Assembly (NCBI GenBank): GCA_964035545.1
Contig: OZ037767.1
Coordinates: forward strand, 28,749,628-28,813,627
Reading direction: 5' to 3'
Origin: Bugula neritina
Taxonomy: Eukaryota; Bryozoa; Gymnolaemata; Cheilostomatida; Bugulidae
Length of the DNA: 64,000 bases
Shown piece after piece: positions 1 through 14,700 of this stretch. Made by a program: the position numbers and the translations under genes. Every line of letters begins with the position of its first letter. Position 1 is the stretch's first letter. The notes beneath the pieces are model-generated. The model was not told the origin of the DNA and ran no database searches. It saw nothing but the letters and a program-made list of their open reading frames with translations.

Positions 1-114
1 TAATTTCATGTAGAAGTTATCTTATTAGATGTGTTTAGCTCAGTTACTGTTTTTCCCTCTGTTTACTGACACACACTACTTAATACTCACCTTTATACTC
101 TGCTACATTTACAG

Positions 115-2205
<2,091 letters not shown>

Positions 2206-2214
2206 AGGAGTATA

Positions 2215-2680
2215 CGCCAGCATTGTATATTACTGTATATTACTACTATATGTTAGTATATATATTAGTGTATATTACTACTATATGTTAGTATATATAT
2301 TACTGTATATTACTACTATATGTTAGTATATATATTACTGTATATTATTACTATATGTTAGTATATATATTAGTGTATATTACTACTATATATTAGTATA
2401 TATATTAGTGTATATTACTACTATATGTTAGTATATATATTAGTGTATATTACTACTATATGTTAGTATATATATTAGTGTATATTACTACTATATGTTA
2501 GTATATATATTAGTGTATATTACTACTATATGTTAGTATATATATTAGTGTATATTACTACTATATGTTAGTATATATATTAGCGTATATTACTACTATA
2601 TGTTAGTATATATATTAGTGTATATTACTACTATATGTTAGTATATATATTAGTGTATATTGCTATGGTATTACATGTTA
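2215..2680. repeat. 35-bp AT-rich minisatellite downstream of AFG2 stop
   Basis: About 13 copies of a 35-bp unit (core tattactactatatgttag) begin 10 bases after the AFG2 stop, probably inside the 3' untranslated region. Units differ by one or two bases (tactg/tagtg). Confidence 0.9.
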
Positions 2681-2733
2681 GTATATGTTAATATATATTA
2701 CTATAGAACTATCTATTACTATAGTGATAGATA

Positions 2734-2763
2734 GCACCATAGTAATATATATTACTATGGTGC
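2734..2763. repeat. Perfect 30-bp palindrome
   Basis: Arms 2734-2748 and 2749-2763 (gcaccatagtaatat and its exact reverse complement) meet with no spacer, directly after the 35-bp array. Cruciform-capable; no function evident. Confidence 0.85.
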
Positions 2764-2884
2764 TATATATTGCAGTATAATCAGCTCATGCTGTCATACT
2801 AACTGACACATATAGTAAATTGGGTGACTGTTAAACTTGTTGACTTGATATTTCGAATATTCAGTAGACAGCTGTACCACGTCT

Positions 2885-3175
2885 TGTATTGGCTAGCTAG
2901 TGTAAATGCATATGTCTATAGCTGTTTAATTGGCTAGCTAGTGTAAATGCATATGTCTATAGCTGTATGATTGGCTAGCTAGTGTAAATGCATATGTCTA
3001 TAGCTGTATGATTGGCTAGCTAGTGTAAATGCATATGTCTATAGCTGTTTGATTGGCTAGCTAGTGTAAATGCATATGTCTATAGCTGTATGATTGGCTA
3101 GCTAGTGTAAATGCATATGTCTATAGCTGTTTGATTGGCTAGCTAGTGTAAATGCATATGTTTATAGCTGTTGTC
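2885..3175. repeat. 41-bp tandem repeat, seven copies
   Basis: Seven near-identical copies of a 41-bp unit beginning ttggctagctagtgtaaatg, differing mainly at the tgtatga/tgtttga end. The copies are directly adjacent, with no unique spacers. The rest of 2206-4086 shows no coding signal. Confidence 0.92.
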
Positions 3176-3920
3176 TTTTGACTGACCAACCCATGACCTT
3201 ATATATGTGTTATTTTAAATATTTTGATTTTATCACATATATTTTTTAGGAATTGTGCAATATCTTTTATTATTGTTTTTCATGATAATAGATGGCAATA
3301 TTTAAATGTCAACACTGACTATGTGGAATATGTAATTACACTGATAGCAAGTTTAGTAACATACTCTATCTAGTATACATGTATCACCCTTACTGCAGCA
3401 GACATACTGTAGTACATGTACTTTTAGTACCTGTACTGTAGAGATAAAACGCACCATAAGGCACCAGAACGGACTAAAAGTACTAGGATTATATTGTAAA
3501 CAGAGTTTTGAGTTAATCTCAAAGAGTAAGTTGAGAATAGCTAAGCAGTTTTTCTCTGAAAATTGTTGTGTCGCTCAGTGTTATATGTTGATGGTAACTG
3601 CAGAAGAGCTTTGTTGTTTGGGAAATTTCTCATGATGAGATTTTTTTAAGGATTTAAAACACCTACCTTTACCGCTGAAGTATATTTATTCCAAGAATAT
3701 AATGACAGATTGTGCCATGTGTACCAAGCAGAGTAGCTGTTCACACTCTTAGATCTGATTTTGCTGAAAGCAATGACCATAAACAGGGTAATCTAAGTTT
3801 GTGGTGCTATTTAACAAGTGTTACATAATCAGACTTATTTTTATTCTCTCTAGGGAGCAGTCTGATCTGCAATTGTTGTTAATTTTAAAGAATGATGGTT
3901 GTGTATTGAGTTTTTGCAGC

Positions 3921-3936
3921 TTTATTATCCAATAAA
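3921..3936. promoter_or_regulatory. Back-to-back polyadenylation signals between convergent genes
   Basis: AATAAA occurs on the minus strand at 3926-3921 and on the plus strand at 3931-3936. The minus copy lies 161 bases past the stop of the WAP/antistasin gene. The plus copy would end an AFG2 3' untranslated region of about 1.7 kb. Placement is inferred from motif and gene orientation only. Confidence 0.5.
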
Positions 3937-4086
3937 TATTTGATTTGATTTACTTGAAATTAAGTAAGCTGAAGTCATTTCTCCGAAGCACCTTGAATGG
4001 GAAGTTGCATTAACCATAATAAACATAAACTATTAACAACACAAATAAGACATTAATTCAACAATATGGATTGAAAGCGGTGTCAG

Positions 4087-7000
4087 TTAGTAGAAAAGAG
4101 GTGAAGCGCAATCACTCGGACAATTTCCACAGCATTTCTGGTTTCCTGGACAGGAAGAATCATCAGTACAGCGTGCGATGCAAACGCCGACGGTTCCAGT
4201 TGGTGGGGTGGGGCATACTCCTGGTTTAACAACTGGCTCTGGAGTTCGGCATTTTTTTCGGTATCGGCCACAACACTTCTGGTTTCCAGGGCAGGATTGA
4301 TCATTGGTGCATCGAGTTCCATGGCTGTAGCCGCGTGGACAGGTGCCAGGTTTGACTTGTGGTATTTCTGGAAAATATGCAAACTGTTTATATATGATGC
4401 ATAAGCTATACCATATGAAAACTTAGTCTACAATCAATCATACATATATTTTATAAAACAAACTTAAAAATTAGCAAAAGAGTATTAAAGTGATCACAAA
4501 TTCTCCTAATGGTAAAAATTTCTCATTAATATTTCCGATGAAAAATTTTGCACATTGTTCATCCGTGAAAAATAATAAAACTATGATTATTGACTGGATA
4601 TTTCTTTTGTAGTTACAGCTTATATAATTATTGTTTCGTATGTGTTGATATTATGTTGTACAAAGAAAACTCACCACATTCACAGGTGGGGCACCCAACA
4701 GCTGGGGTCTTGACAGTCGGAACGGTGTTGGTTGGACACAGGGTCGCAGCGCATGGCTGGTCCCCAAGAGGGCAGTCTGAAAAGTTGATAGAACACAGTC
4801 TAAGAGTTGATAAAACACAGTCTAAAGAATTGATAGAACACACATAGTGCAAATAATATATAGCCATCTCCTGTGTAATATTATCACATGTCCATGATCC
4901 TTCATTCTTACAGAAATGTAATTTGGAATTTCACCAATCAAGAAGTTCTACATTGAGATTACAACTCCTTTGATAATTTACATACAAAAACTCACCTCTA
5001 CACTGACAGGTTGAACAGCCATTCTCATCAGTTAGGGAACCATAGGGGCAGGGTTTGGCACACAACACCAGGGGACATGCTGAAGTGAAGATAATTCAAC
5101 ATGAATAACTTATACACAGTTACAGGCTAGCAAAATTTAAAGACAGTTTAATTTGTTAAGAAAGTACATGGAAGTTCATATTTTTATATTGCAAAGCTGT
5201 TATACAAAATCTTTAAATACAAACTACATATGTTTTTACTTTTGGTCTTCAAAAATAAATTGAATTGGTGAGATTTTGAGTCACTGCACCTGTTTTTGGA
5301 AGTGGGTCTTCACATTGTCTAGGGCAACTACCACAGCACTTCTGGGCTCCAGGGCACTCTGCGTCATCAGTGCACAAAGCAATGCAGATACCAAATCCTA
5401 TGCGGGGTGCACACACACCGGGCTTAGAGTTGGCGACTGTAAGAGTAGATATACAACATAAAACAGGACTGTAGGTTCGTTTTAATCTAGTAAAATATGC
5501 AAAATTGCGGTTTTGCTGCTGTTTGAGGAAATTTACAGATACGTACCACACTTGCAAGTTGGGCAGGCATTAGGTTTATTGATGACAGTTGGGGTGGTGC
5601 CACTTCCGCATCGAACTGCTGAACATGGCTGATCTCCCAATGGGCAATCTAAAATAACAATTTCAGAAAGTAATTTAATGGAAATTCTTATTTTGTATAA
5701 AATGGCTTTCACTAAATGGCATTATTTATATAACCTGACAAGAAAGATTTATATTATAGCCAGTTCCATAATGACTTTCTTCCAAGTTTCAAATTTGTAT
5801 TACTCACCTCTGCATTGGCAAGTTTGACATCCAAATTCATCTGTCTTGAAGCCATATGGACAGGGCTCAGAGCACTTCACCAACGGGCATTCTGAAGTCA
5901 GAGAGAGTTAGACAACCCTTTAGTTTGGGGTTTTTGTAATCAAGTTTCCAGAGGTTACTATACGAGAACACAGATAATATCTGGAATAAAGATGAAGCAC
6001 TCACCACAATCGCAGGTGTTGCAGCCACGTTTATCTTGTTTCCATACGGGACAGTTGACCGGGCAGGACTGCTGGGAACAGTACGCCCCGCATGGACACG
6101 GGGTAGTCACACATCTTATAGGGCAATCATTTGGTGTGTTGACAGGTGGAACTGCAAAAGGAGGAATTAAGAGATTAACTATAGATTAGCATTGTGACCA
6201 GAGATTCAGATCACCTCTGTGCCAGGAAGTTGATACCAGGCGGCATAAGGTTTAGCATTCCAACTTTCAGTTGACTGGTAAACAGGATAATAGCAGAGTT
6301 AAGTCACGGATGTGGAAGTGGTAGAAATTATGCAACATGCTTGTCAGCAAGAGAGTTCAAGTTTGGCAAGTGGGTGTCAAGGATCTCATTCACTGCATTC
6401 CTATTGCTTTGAATGGATCCATACAGATGGATTATATGAATTTGTGGATGCAGTTTGCATCAACTTATGGTTGTGGTTTTATTCATAGAAAATTCATTGC
6501 ATAAGCTTTGAAACAGCTTCGAATTAATGTAGTGAATATGCTTATTTTCTCTTCTTAGCATGAGTTAATTAACTATTTTATATTAATTTTTGGCAGATTT
6601 AAAGCAATGTGTGTGAAATAAAATAACCTTTATTGCATTCATCCATCAACTGCATTTAAATCATAGCCATTTCCGAGCATGAATTTTATTATGTTAGCAG
6701 AGAAAAATTTTTTGACTCAGTTATTATTTTTCATAAAACATAAGAGAGATGACAGTTGCAAAAATAAATTAACTGAGAGAACTACCAGCATAAAAACAAA
6801 CCTCAGTAGAGCTATTAAATAAATTAATACGTTTTAAATTTAGAACATTACTCTGAGCAACAGAAATTAAATTTATTTGATTCCTGATGTTTATTTACTA
6901 ACTAAAGAATTAAACAAACAGAGCATTCAATTATATATATATATAAATATATAAATATATATATATATATATATATGTAATAATAGGAACACCATAGATT

Positions 7001-7373
7001 GAAAATTAATTATATATATATGTATATATATAATTAATTTTCAATCTATGGTGTTCCTATTATTATTTAGAAAACATAAAAAGCAGTTGCATCAAACAAG
7101 AATAAGTTTCTAAAAGTGACAGACTTTCATAAAACTTCTAAATGCACACAGTTTTCTAATCATTTTACAAGCTGCTATCAAGAATTTGTTATATATTTAG
7201 ACATGTGGATGTACGTATGGGTGATTCTCATGCACAACTACTGCCTATTATGATTCTCTAAAACAATAGTTATAGTACTTACAGTATGGTCCAGGACTGG
7301 TGGTCGTAGTATAACTGTATGCAAGCGAAGCAGCTGCAAACAGCAGAAGTGTTGTAAGAATTCTGTTAGCCAT
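4087..7373 (-). CDS. Secreted multidomain WAP/antistasin-like protein (predicted protease inhibitor)
   Basis: Eight exons join in phase on the minus strand: 7373-7283, 6151-6005, 5891-5808, 5648-5547, 5436-5290, 5079-4996, 4776-4675, 4367-4087, giving about 345 residues. Residues 1-19 are a signal peptide (MANRILTTLLLFAAASLAYS), followed by a short Thr-rich linker. Exon 2 is a Cys-rich antistasin-like unit. Exons 3 and 6 encode antistasin-like domains (CPLVKCSEPCPYGF, CPLVLCAKPCPYGS). Exons 4 and 7 encode a second six-Cys unit (DCPLGDQPC...CPTCKC/CPTCEC). Exon 5 is a WAP four-disulfide core, and exon 8 carries two WAP domains (KPG.CP, CPG.QKCC). All introns are phase 1, which favours domain shuffling. 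Exons 3-4-5 and 6-7-8 are a duplicated cassette. WAP and antistasin domains commonly inhibit serine proteases; the target here is unknown. The ATG at 7373 is the first after a TATA box. Confidence 0.9.
6978..7065. repeat. 88-bp near-perfect hairpin in first intron of the WAP/antistasin gene
   Basis: Arms of 43 bases (6978-7020 and 7023-7065) are exact reverse complements around a two-base centre. The outer part is unique sequence (ggaacaccatagattgaaaa) and the inner part is TA repeat. It could be a palindromic MITE or a hairpin transcript. Confidence 0.85.
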
Positions 7374-7426
7374 GACTGAACTTTAGCAAGGGTTGAGGTT
7401 ATGACTTGTGCAGTAGCCACCGCAGT

Positions 7427-7433
7427 GTTTTAT
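7427..7433 (-). promoter_or_regulatory. TATA box of the WAP/antistasin gene
   Basis: TATAAAA on the minus strand lies about 55 bases upstream of the ATG at 7373, which would put the start site near 7400 and give a short leader. 7434-8650 is intergenic and I see no gene in it. Confidence 0.55.
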
Positions 7434-8652
7434 ACTGTATTTATGAGCACGTGATGGCATGTTAAAACTCTCTTACGTCACGGCTTCCTTGTTGTTGATT
7501 GACAATAATAATGTAATCCTCGTTGATGGTTTCCTTGACTGAATGATACACAATGGGCTGTCTACTCATAGACACAAGTGACAGATAGAAGCAGGTGCTA
7601 TCATGTTGATGGCATAACTAGTCTATATATAGGACAAGGATATGGTGATGAATAATACGCATTTTTTGTTTGTGAATTTAGTGTCCTATAATACAGTTTT
7701 TCTATAGAAAAAAAAACAATTAGTTCAACTGGTGTCATTTTATAGAACAATGAATTATTCAGTAGAAAGAAGTCTCAACTCTTGGTTTAAATTTGAAAGA
7801 AAGTATTTGTTTTATGGATTTTAAGCATTATAAATTTGAAAGAAAGTATAAAGACTGTGAAACTGTGTATGTGATGTCTTTAAAACTGAAAACGTAAGAT
7901 TTGGTGAATCTATGTGTATTAAAAGTACTATGATAGTGTTTTTCTACACTTATCTATTGACTGTCAAAATATGGTTTGGAAACTACTGAAATATATTTAA
8001 TTATTTCACTGTTTGAGCTGTTATATTTTTGCAATGACATGGCTAAAGACTTAATGGATGCTCATCGTCATCATAAAGTAAGTCAATACACTTACATGTA
8101 AGTGTAAATGCAAACGTATACTTGTACTTACATTTCTATAACCCACACCAATGTTAGTCACTGTATTGTTTGTCTATAATTGCCAATAGTGTAGTAGATT
8201 AAATAATTAAAATTCAATGCAACAATTTTAACACAACTTGTGAAAAGCCTGTTGTAACTTTTTGCATAACATTGTTTTTCTCAGAAACTAAATCAGAACA
8301 TTGAGTAAAACAATTTTCTTTATCTGCATAGATTAAGTAACATTTATCTATAGAAATCCATTGCGCAACTTGGTTGGTACTTATGCCATGTTACTATGGA
8401 GGATAATTTATGTAGCAAGATGTTGCTAGGTGGTGATAGAAAAACACAACTGGTGCAAAAGACAAATAATATGAGTAATATATTACTTTATGTGTTCTAT
8501 AATGAGCAAAATCTATTTTTAGAAACTTGTAATTAACTAATAAATTGCGTATTCAACTAATAAATGTATTAGTGCGTAAAATAACAACAACTTCAGCATT
8601 TATTTCAGATAATTTCAAATAAATATTCTATACATAATAATAGCTTGTGTTT

Positions 8653-8658
8653 TTTATT
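8653..8658 (-). promoter_or_regulatory. Polyadenylation signal of the IDO gene
   Basis: AATAAA on the minus strand about 106 bases past the IDO stop. A second AATAAA lies at 8604-8599. Confidence 0.5.
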
Positions 8659-8763
8659 CTCTATAAAATAACAACGCATTTTATTCAGATTAGGTAATTT
8701 GAAATATAGATTTCTTCCTTTGCGTTTTGTGGCCAAGGCCGCTTAGATATAAGAAGCTTAGCA

Positions 8764-11700
8764 TCAGAGTAAAAAGCTCCGGGTGAGATTTCGAAGCTTT
8801 TTCAAGAATGGTATTAAATCTAAAACAAAACAGAGACTCAGTAGACTTAAAAACTTATTAAAATATTTAAACTCTGTTTAGACAACATGCTGCTACTGTG
8901 TTTGTCTTAAAGCTTTATTGTTAAATAATATAATATATGCTATTATTTTAAAAACTTTAATAAGAAAAGTGCAACCAGTATAAGAAATTTACCTTTTATT
9001 AAAAAGGTTTTAATTAGTTTACATTGACTTAATTAATCAAAACATAATATTTTACAATAGTATTATTGCAAAAGAGTTGTTAATTTTATTTAAACATTTT
9101 AAAAATTAATAGTAACAATAATAATTACTATTGTTATTAGTAGCATTCTTTGATAAACATTATCCATCTTTACCATATCATCAAGCTATTAATAGATGCT
9201 GTGTGTTAATAGGATAAACATTTTAAATATAAGAATAATCTACTCACCTTGGCCCCCAGTACCAACATTGTCTAGTCTCTGGAAGTCTCCATTTTGCTTT
9301 TGAGATTTGGGTATTAGGATATATCTATGAAGTATATGCCACCCAACTTACACCACAAGAAGTAAATGTGCTCAACAGTATTATTATAATCTTACAGTAT
9401 GTGGCTTCCTTAATTGGCTGCAAATGAACTATAAATAGGTCATAAAAATAGCCTGAAACAGTAACTGCTTAAATTAAGAGGCAGGAGGGACACAAACTAT
9501 TGAGCTCACCCCACCTCCTACCAGCTTTGGTGAAGACAAGACTATATTCAATATCATAGAGTTTAGTTCTGTTTGCAATCCCATTACAGATAAGCCATAA
9601 TTCTAGCTGTTTATAGTGGAGTATTATTACTAAGACTGTCATTCCCCTCTTAATTGTTGACTAAGTACCATATTATACTTATAGATAAAGGCTGCTGTTA
9701 CAAGGTCTCGTCCAACTGTTACAATTGTTAATGAATCACAGGCCATGTTTGTCTAAGATTAAGACTTTTGCATGCAGTTTAAATATCATCATGCAACTTG
9801 AATTTGATCATGACATTCTCAATTTCTATTGTAATTAGTAAACAGCCCTTTATATTTATATTATGATAGTATTTATAAATTAATACTTATATAATTAGAT
9901 AATGCATTTTGTCATAGGTCACCTAAATTCACTTTACAAGATAGTATAAAAATACACACTTAGCCACAATTTGAATGTGATTTGTCCTCAAATTAGCCAC
10001 AGCCTCCACACACTTGTTGTATGCCAACACAAGGTCTTCATTATCTCTGGAGTTGTCTTCCACTGTAGCACAATACATACTGCACCACTATAGTCAAGGT
10101 CATGTAACAATACACCAGAGTATATGATTCATAGAATAGCAAATAATGTTTACCAAAATCTCTTGTCCGGCAGATATTTTCAAGATGGAGGAGAAATCTT
10201 TTGTGTATGCCAGGCATGTAGTTTCTCATGTTTAACAAAAATTCTGTAATTCATACATTTTATTAGATAAAATATAGATAACTACACCTATATTATAATA
10301 ATTGAGATTTTGTGTAGAAAGTTGCAGCTTTAATTATAATAATAATCATAAGATTTATTGTTGCAGAGAGCCAACTATGCTTTATACAAACTAAACAAAC
10401 ATACAGTAAAAGGGAAATATGTTTAGAAGCTATTGAAAAGCTATTGTAATTGGTTGAAAAACTGTCTATTAATTATGTAAAGGTGAAATTTAAAGCTTAG
10501 ATTACATTGCCATAAGGTTAAATGATGCATCATTATGGGGGACACAACTCTTAAAGGGCAGGCTACGTGTCGGGTAGCACTTGCCTGCCACTGCCACTGA
10601 CACTTGCAGTGAAGAGCTAAAAGCTATTGAACCTTATAATTAAAATGAAACAAATCGTGGCTGAGTAGTGTGAAAATGTTTGATTATAACGAATTAATTT
10701 GCTGTTGATTGAAAAATTTAAATTAATCTATTGGCCATTTAACATTTTAATAGTATTTAATCTTGTTTTAAGCTTTCAATTTACTTTTAAGTTATTTTTT
10801 TCCTTTCACCCAACTGTTTAAACTCAGAAATTTTTTAATAATAAAAGCAGTTACAAAAACATATTAGGATGAATGAGAAGATATAATAGCAAAATAGCTC
10901 ATGAAAAAAACTCTACCTCACCCATGGCAGAAAATGTAACCATGCACATGTATAAACCCTAATATAAACAATATAATATTTGTAATATTTATTATATTTA
11001 TTATGTAAAATGTACAAAGTATAATATTCACACTATATCTTTTAGTAAATGATTTCATACTTGAGTTGTGCTGAACTTGTAGAAATATATCTATAGCTTG
11101 AATACCGGTACACTGGGCTGCAGATCCTCCTGTCATCTAACAAAGAAAAACAGGAAATACATTTCATCATTGAACTATTAGTACTCTAGCAGATATAGAG
11201 TATAGGCAATATATCATAATTTTTTCATTATAAGAAGTTAAAGTAGCACGGGACAGGTTCATGTTTAGCACCTGACAAAACTTTATTAGAGAGAAATAAC
11301 AGCTAGAACTGCTTTTTTCTTTTTGTCCATAAATATGATAAATAAATTGAAAATAAAACAGAATAGCCTGTAAAACACCTCACCTTCATGGGTTGGTCAG
11401 ACACACCTTCGTAAATCATACCAATTTTATCCCAACCTCCAAGATAGGGCCTCAGTTCATGATAAAACTTATCAGGATGCAATCCTTCTGTAAAGTATTT
11501 CCATTAACAAACTTACATCATTCTGTCATTTCTTTTCCATTATTTTGTAGTTCAAGATTTATAAAGCTCACAACAAACCTATTTACAGCAAGATCAAATG
11601 TCATCAGTTGTGTCATCACTTTTGTCAACAGTTGTGTCATCAGGAGTGTCCTAAACAATTTCTACTGCATTCACTGCAATAACTTGTACAGAAGGTGCAA

Positions 11701-14700
11701 TTAGTTCTTTGGATTCTTTTAATATTACTTAGACATGAGTACAAACCATGCATTCGCATAAAAGCGGCTGTTAAATCATCTATGTGATTGGCCAGTTCAC
11801 AGAGACAGGAAGTGACCTCATTTACATGCTTCTGCTTCATGCTCCATTGGCATGCCAGCAACGTCTAAAAGTGTATAGCGCAGAGTGCATATTGTTCATC
11901 TTAATTTTACACAGTATAAATATAAATTTATTTGAACAACAATAGAAATATAGTGCAAAAATTAAACTTGGCTATAAACTACACTTGTGGTGAATATGCA
12001 ATAAATTTGGTTATATATTTAGCATTTCGATTTATATATAATTTATATAATAGCTACTTAAATTTAAATTAAATTTAGATTAAATTTAACATCTTTTAGA
12101 TTTACAATAGATTATGTGATTTATAAAATTGCTTTACTTTTAGAACAGGTAATATTTTCAACTCCACGTTGGCTGTTGCCAGGAAAAACCAGTCACATGA
12201 CTTGTCGCCAGGCATACTGTATTTCAGACTCATGTTCCTAGAAGTAAAACACAGCTGTATCTATTATATATGGATCATATTGAAACATTATCCAAGACAA
12301 CATTTTTGTGGTCAGAAAGTTCAGCCACTTACCCAAGCTCCAACGGTTCTGATTGATCTATGTGAACGATGTTGGCCAGAACCAAAGATGCGTGGCATAC
12401 TACTGGTGGTAACTCAACCTTCTTTGATAAATCTGTAAGAGGCATAGCCAACTGTTTTGGAAGAACCTAAAAATATTTTACAATAATAAAATTCTCAGAC
12501 TGAAACTGATAAAACATGGTGAATCAAAACAATGCTTCAAGGTGAGGCAAATATGAGAACACAACTAACTATCTAATCTTAGAAAAGAGTATAAACTCGT
12601 TCCATATCTCCATTCCATGTTAAATCTGTTGGCAAAATACCAGGCTATTGATTGTATAGCCTCAGCTCTTTATAATATATTATGTTCTTATATAGTTCTT
12701 CATAAATAGCCCATGTTTATTTATAGACAATTGCAGAAGCATTGATTTTGTATGGGTTGAATCTACACTATGTAGAAAATATATAATAATATCATAATAT
12801 CATTGCATATGAAACATTATATGCAATGATATTATGATATATTATGATATATTATATATAATTATTATTATTATAAGATCAAATGCCGAATACTAGTTTC
12901 ATAGAAGTGTCAAAAAGATGGAGTATATTTATAGATAAGTGTAGATTAATCATCAGTTTTTGTATATTTTTAAATGCAGGCCAAAGTTTTGGTTACTGAA
13001 AATTTGCATAAACTCCTTTGCCACGTGTTTCAATAAAAAAGAGCCTCATGAAAGGTTATTTCAAGTGTGTACAATATGATTAAAATTATATTATAATAAT
13101 TGTGTTAAAATTTAAAATGAAATGTTCCTTTCATTCATCATTCGATATTAAAGTTATAAATTTATGTGTGTGTAGCACACATAAAGAGGTTTACAGGCCT
13201 ACGCTGTGTTACCAAGACTCTGCACTGCTACATAATTAAAGTGTTGTTCATATTTTGCAATAAAACTAAGTAAACTTAATAAACCAGTTGAGGGAAAGAG
13301 TTTGCTATGGCAAATCACCATACCTTTGGTGCTTGGGATTCCCCATCTTGCCAGACATAACCATTTGTTACAATAGAATATAACATATGAGCATGTCTTA
13401 GTATCTCGTATTCAACAAGATCTCCTGTGTCAATTACTGGTAACTACAAACATATAATATTATATTTGATATAAGACACCAAAATGCTATAGTTTAGCGT
13501 AGGGCCACTCAGGGCGTATTTTCACAGATGAAAATTTGTACCGCAAGTAGAAAAAAGTATCCACTTTACACGAATTTCACGAGTTGAGAATACTGAACGA
13601 CAAGGGCGAATATTTTCTGTCGTAGTTACCTAATTGGCTGGTAGTTATTTAGCGAGCCCATTTTTCTTAATTTAGTGCTACATTCCACTAAACTGCATTT
13701 TATTGAAAGCAGTTAGATTTAAAAATGAAAATTTTAAATTTATCCCCGCACATGTAGCCATAGAAACAAAGCGAGCAGTAAAGTTAAATGCAAATACTGA
13801 CACAACGTTGCGTGTACAGCGGACACTTTTTCTACTTGTGGTGCAAATTTTCATCTGCGAAAATATGCCCGTGTGGCCCTATGCGTAGTTGTAAATATAT
13901 ACAAGCGATACACATATTTATATTAATGATTATAAACTACTTACCTCTACACTACGCTAAACTGTTTGTTACTAAATACGTTGATTTGCTTCTTTGACAT
14001 AAAATGTTGAAATTTTGTGCTCTTGACTCACCTTTGAGTTTGTCATTGAAAATTTAAAGTATGCTCTGATAACGAATACAATACTATGGCTCCATATAAG
14101 CTGCACATTTATGCCTGATCAAAATGCTACATGTATGTTAACTTGTAATATTGCTATGTTAGGATTCACATATTTTAAGGGCGCTTTCGGATTCCCTACG
14201 CGTAGGGAATCCGAAAGCGCCCTAAGTATGCTCATACCACTCATAGATCTTTTTGGTATAAATTCAACAAAGTTATGCTAAACATACAATATCAAATATC
14301 TAAACTTTATTAGTATTACTTCTCACGTGATTTTGTATTTACCTCGTTGATTAAACACCTCAGCTTTTTTTGTTGGACTAGCTGAGCAATATTTCGTAGA
14401 ATATCTACCAAACCATCAAACCTCGATGGCAGCCCTGGCTAGAGAAAAGTACATAAAAAGTCCATTTTTAAACTCATATCATATATTGACCTGAAAAATT
14501 ACAAAATTATGATAATTATCAGAAGCAGTAATTCAAATATAACTGAGCAGGCGATCATATTTCATACCACTGCTTAAAGTTAGTAAGTGCAAGTTACAAG
14601 TTACAAGGTATAAAATAGTTTACCAGCCATGTAGCATTATAATATTATCATAATACTATACAGTCTTTTACACTATTTGAGATAAAGTTACAGCCTAAGA

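Noticed and set aside
2885-3175. Regular direct repeats resembling a CRISPR array
   Set aside because: The 41-bp units are contiguous with no unique spacers, and the genome is eukaryotic; this is a minisatellite.
4083-4382. Minus-strand 99-codon open frame starting MHIFQKYHK
   Set aside because: It is a wrong-frame reading of the last WAP exon; the Cys-rich frame that joins in phase is the real one.
13703-13888. Open frame of about 61 codons
   Set aside because: Lies inside the TA-flanked MITE and is not shared with any known protein.
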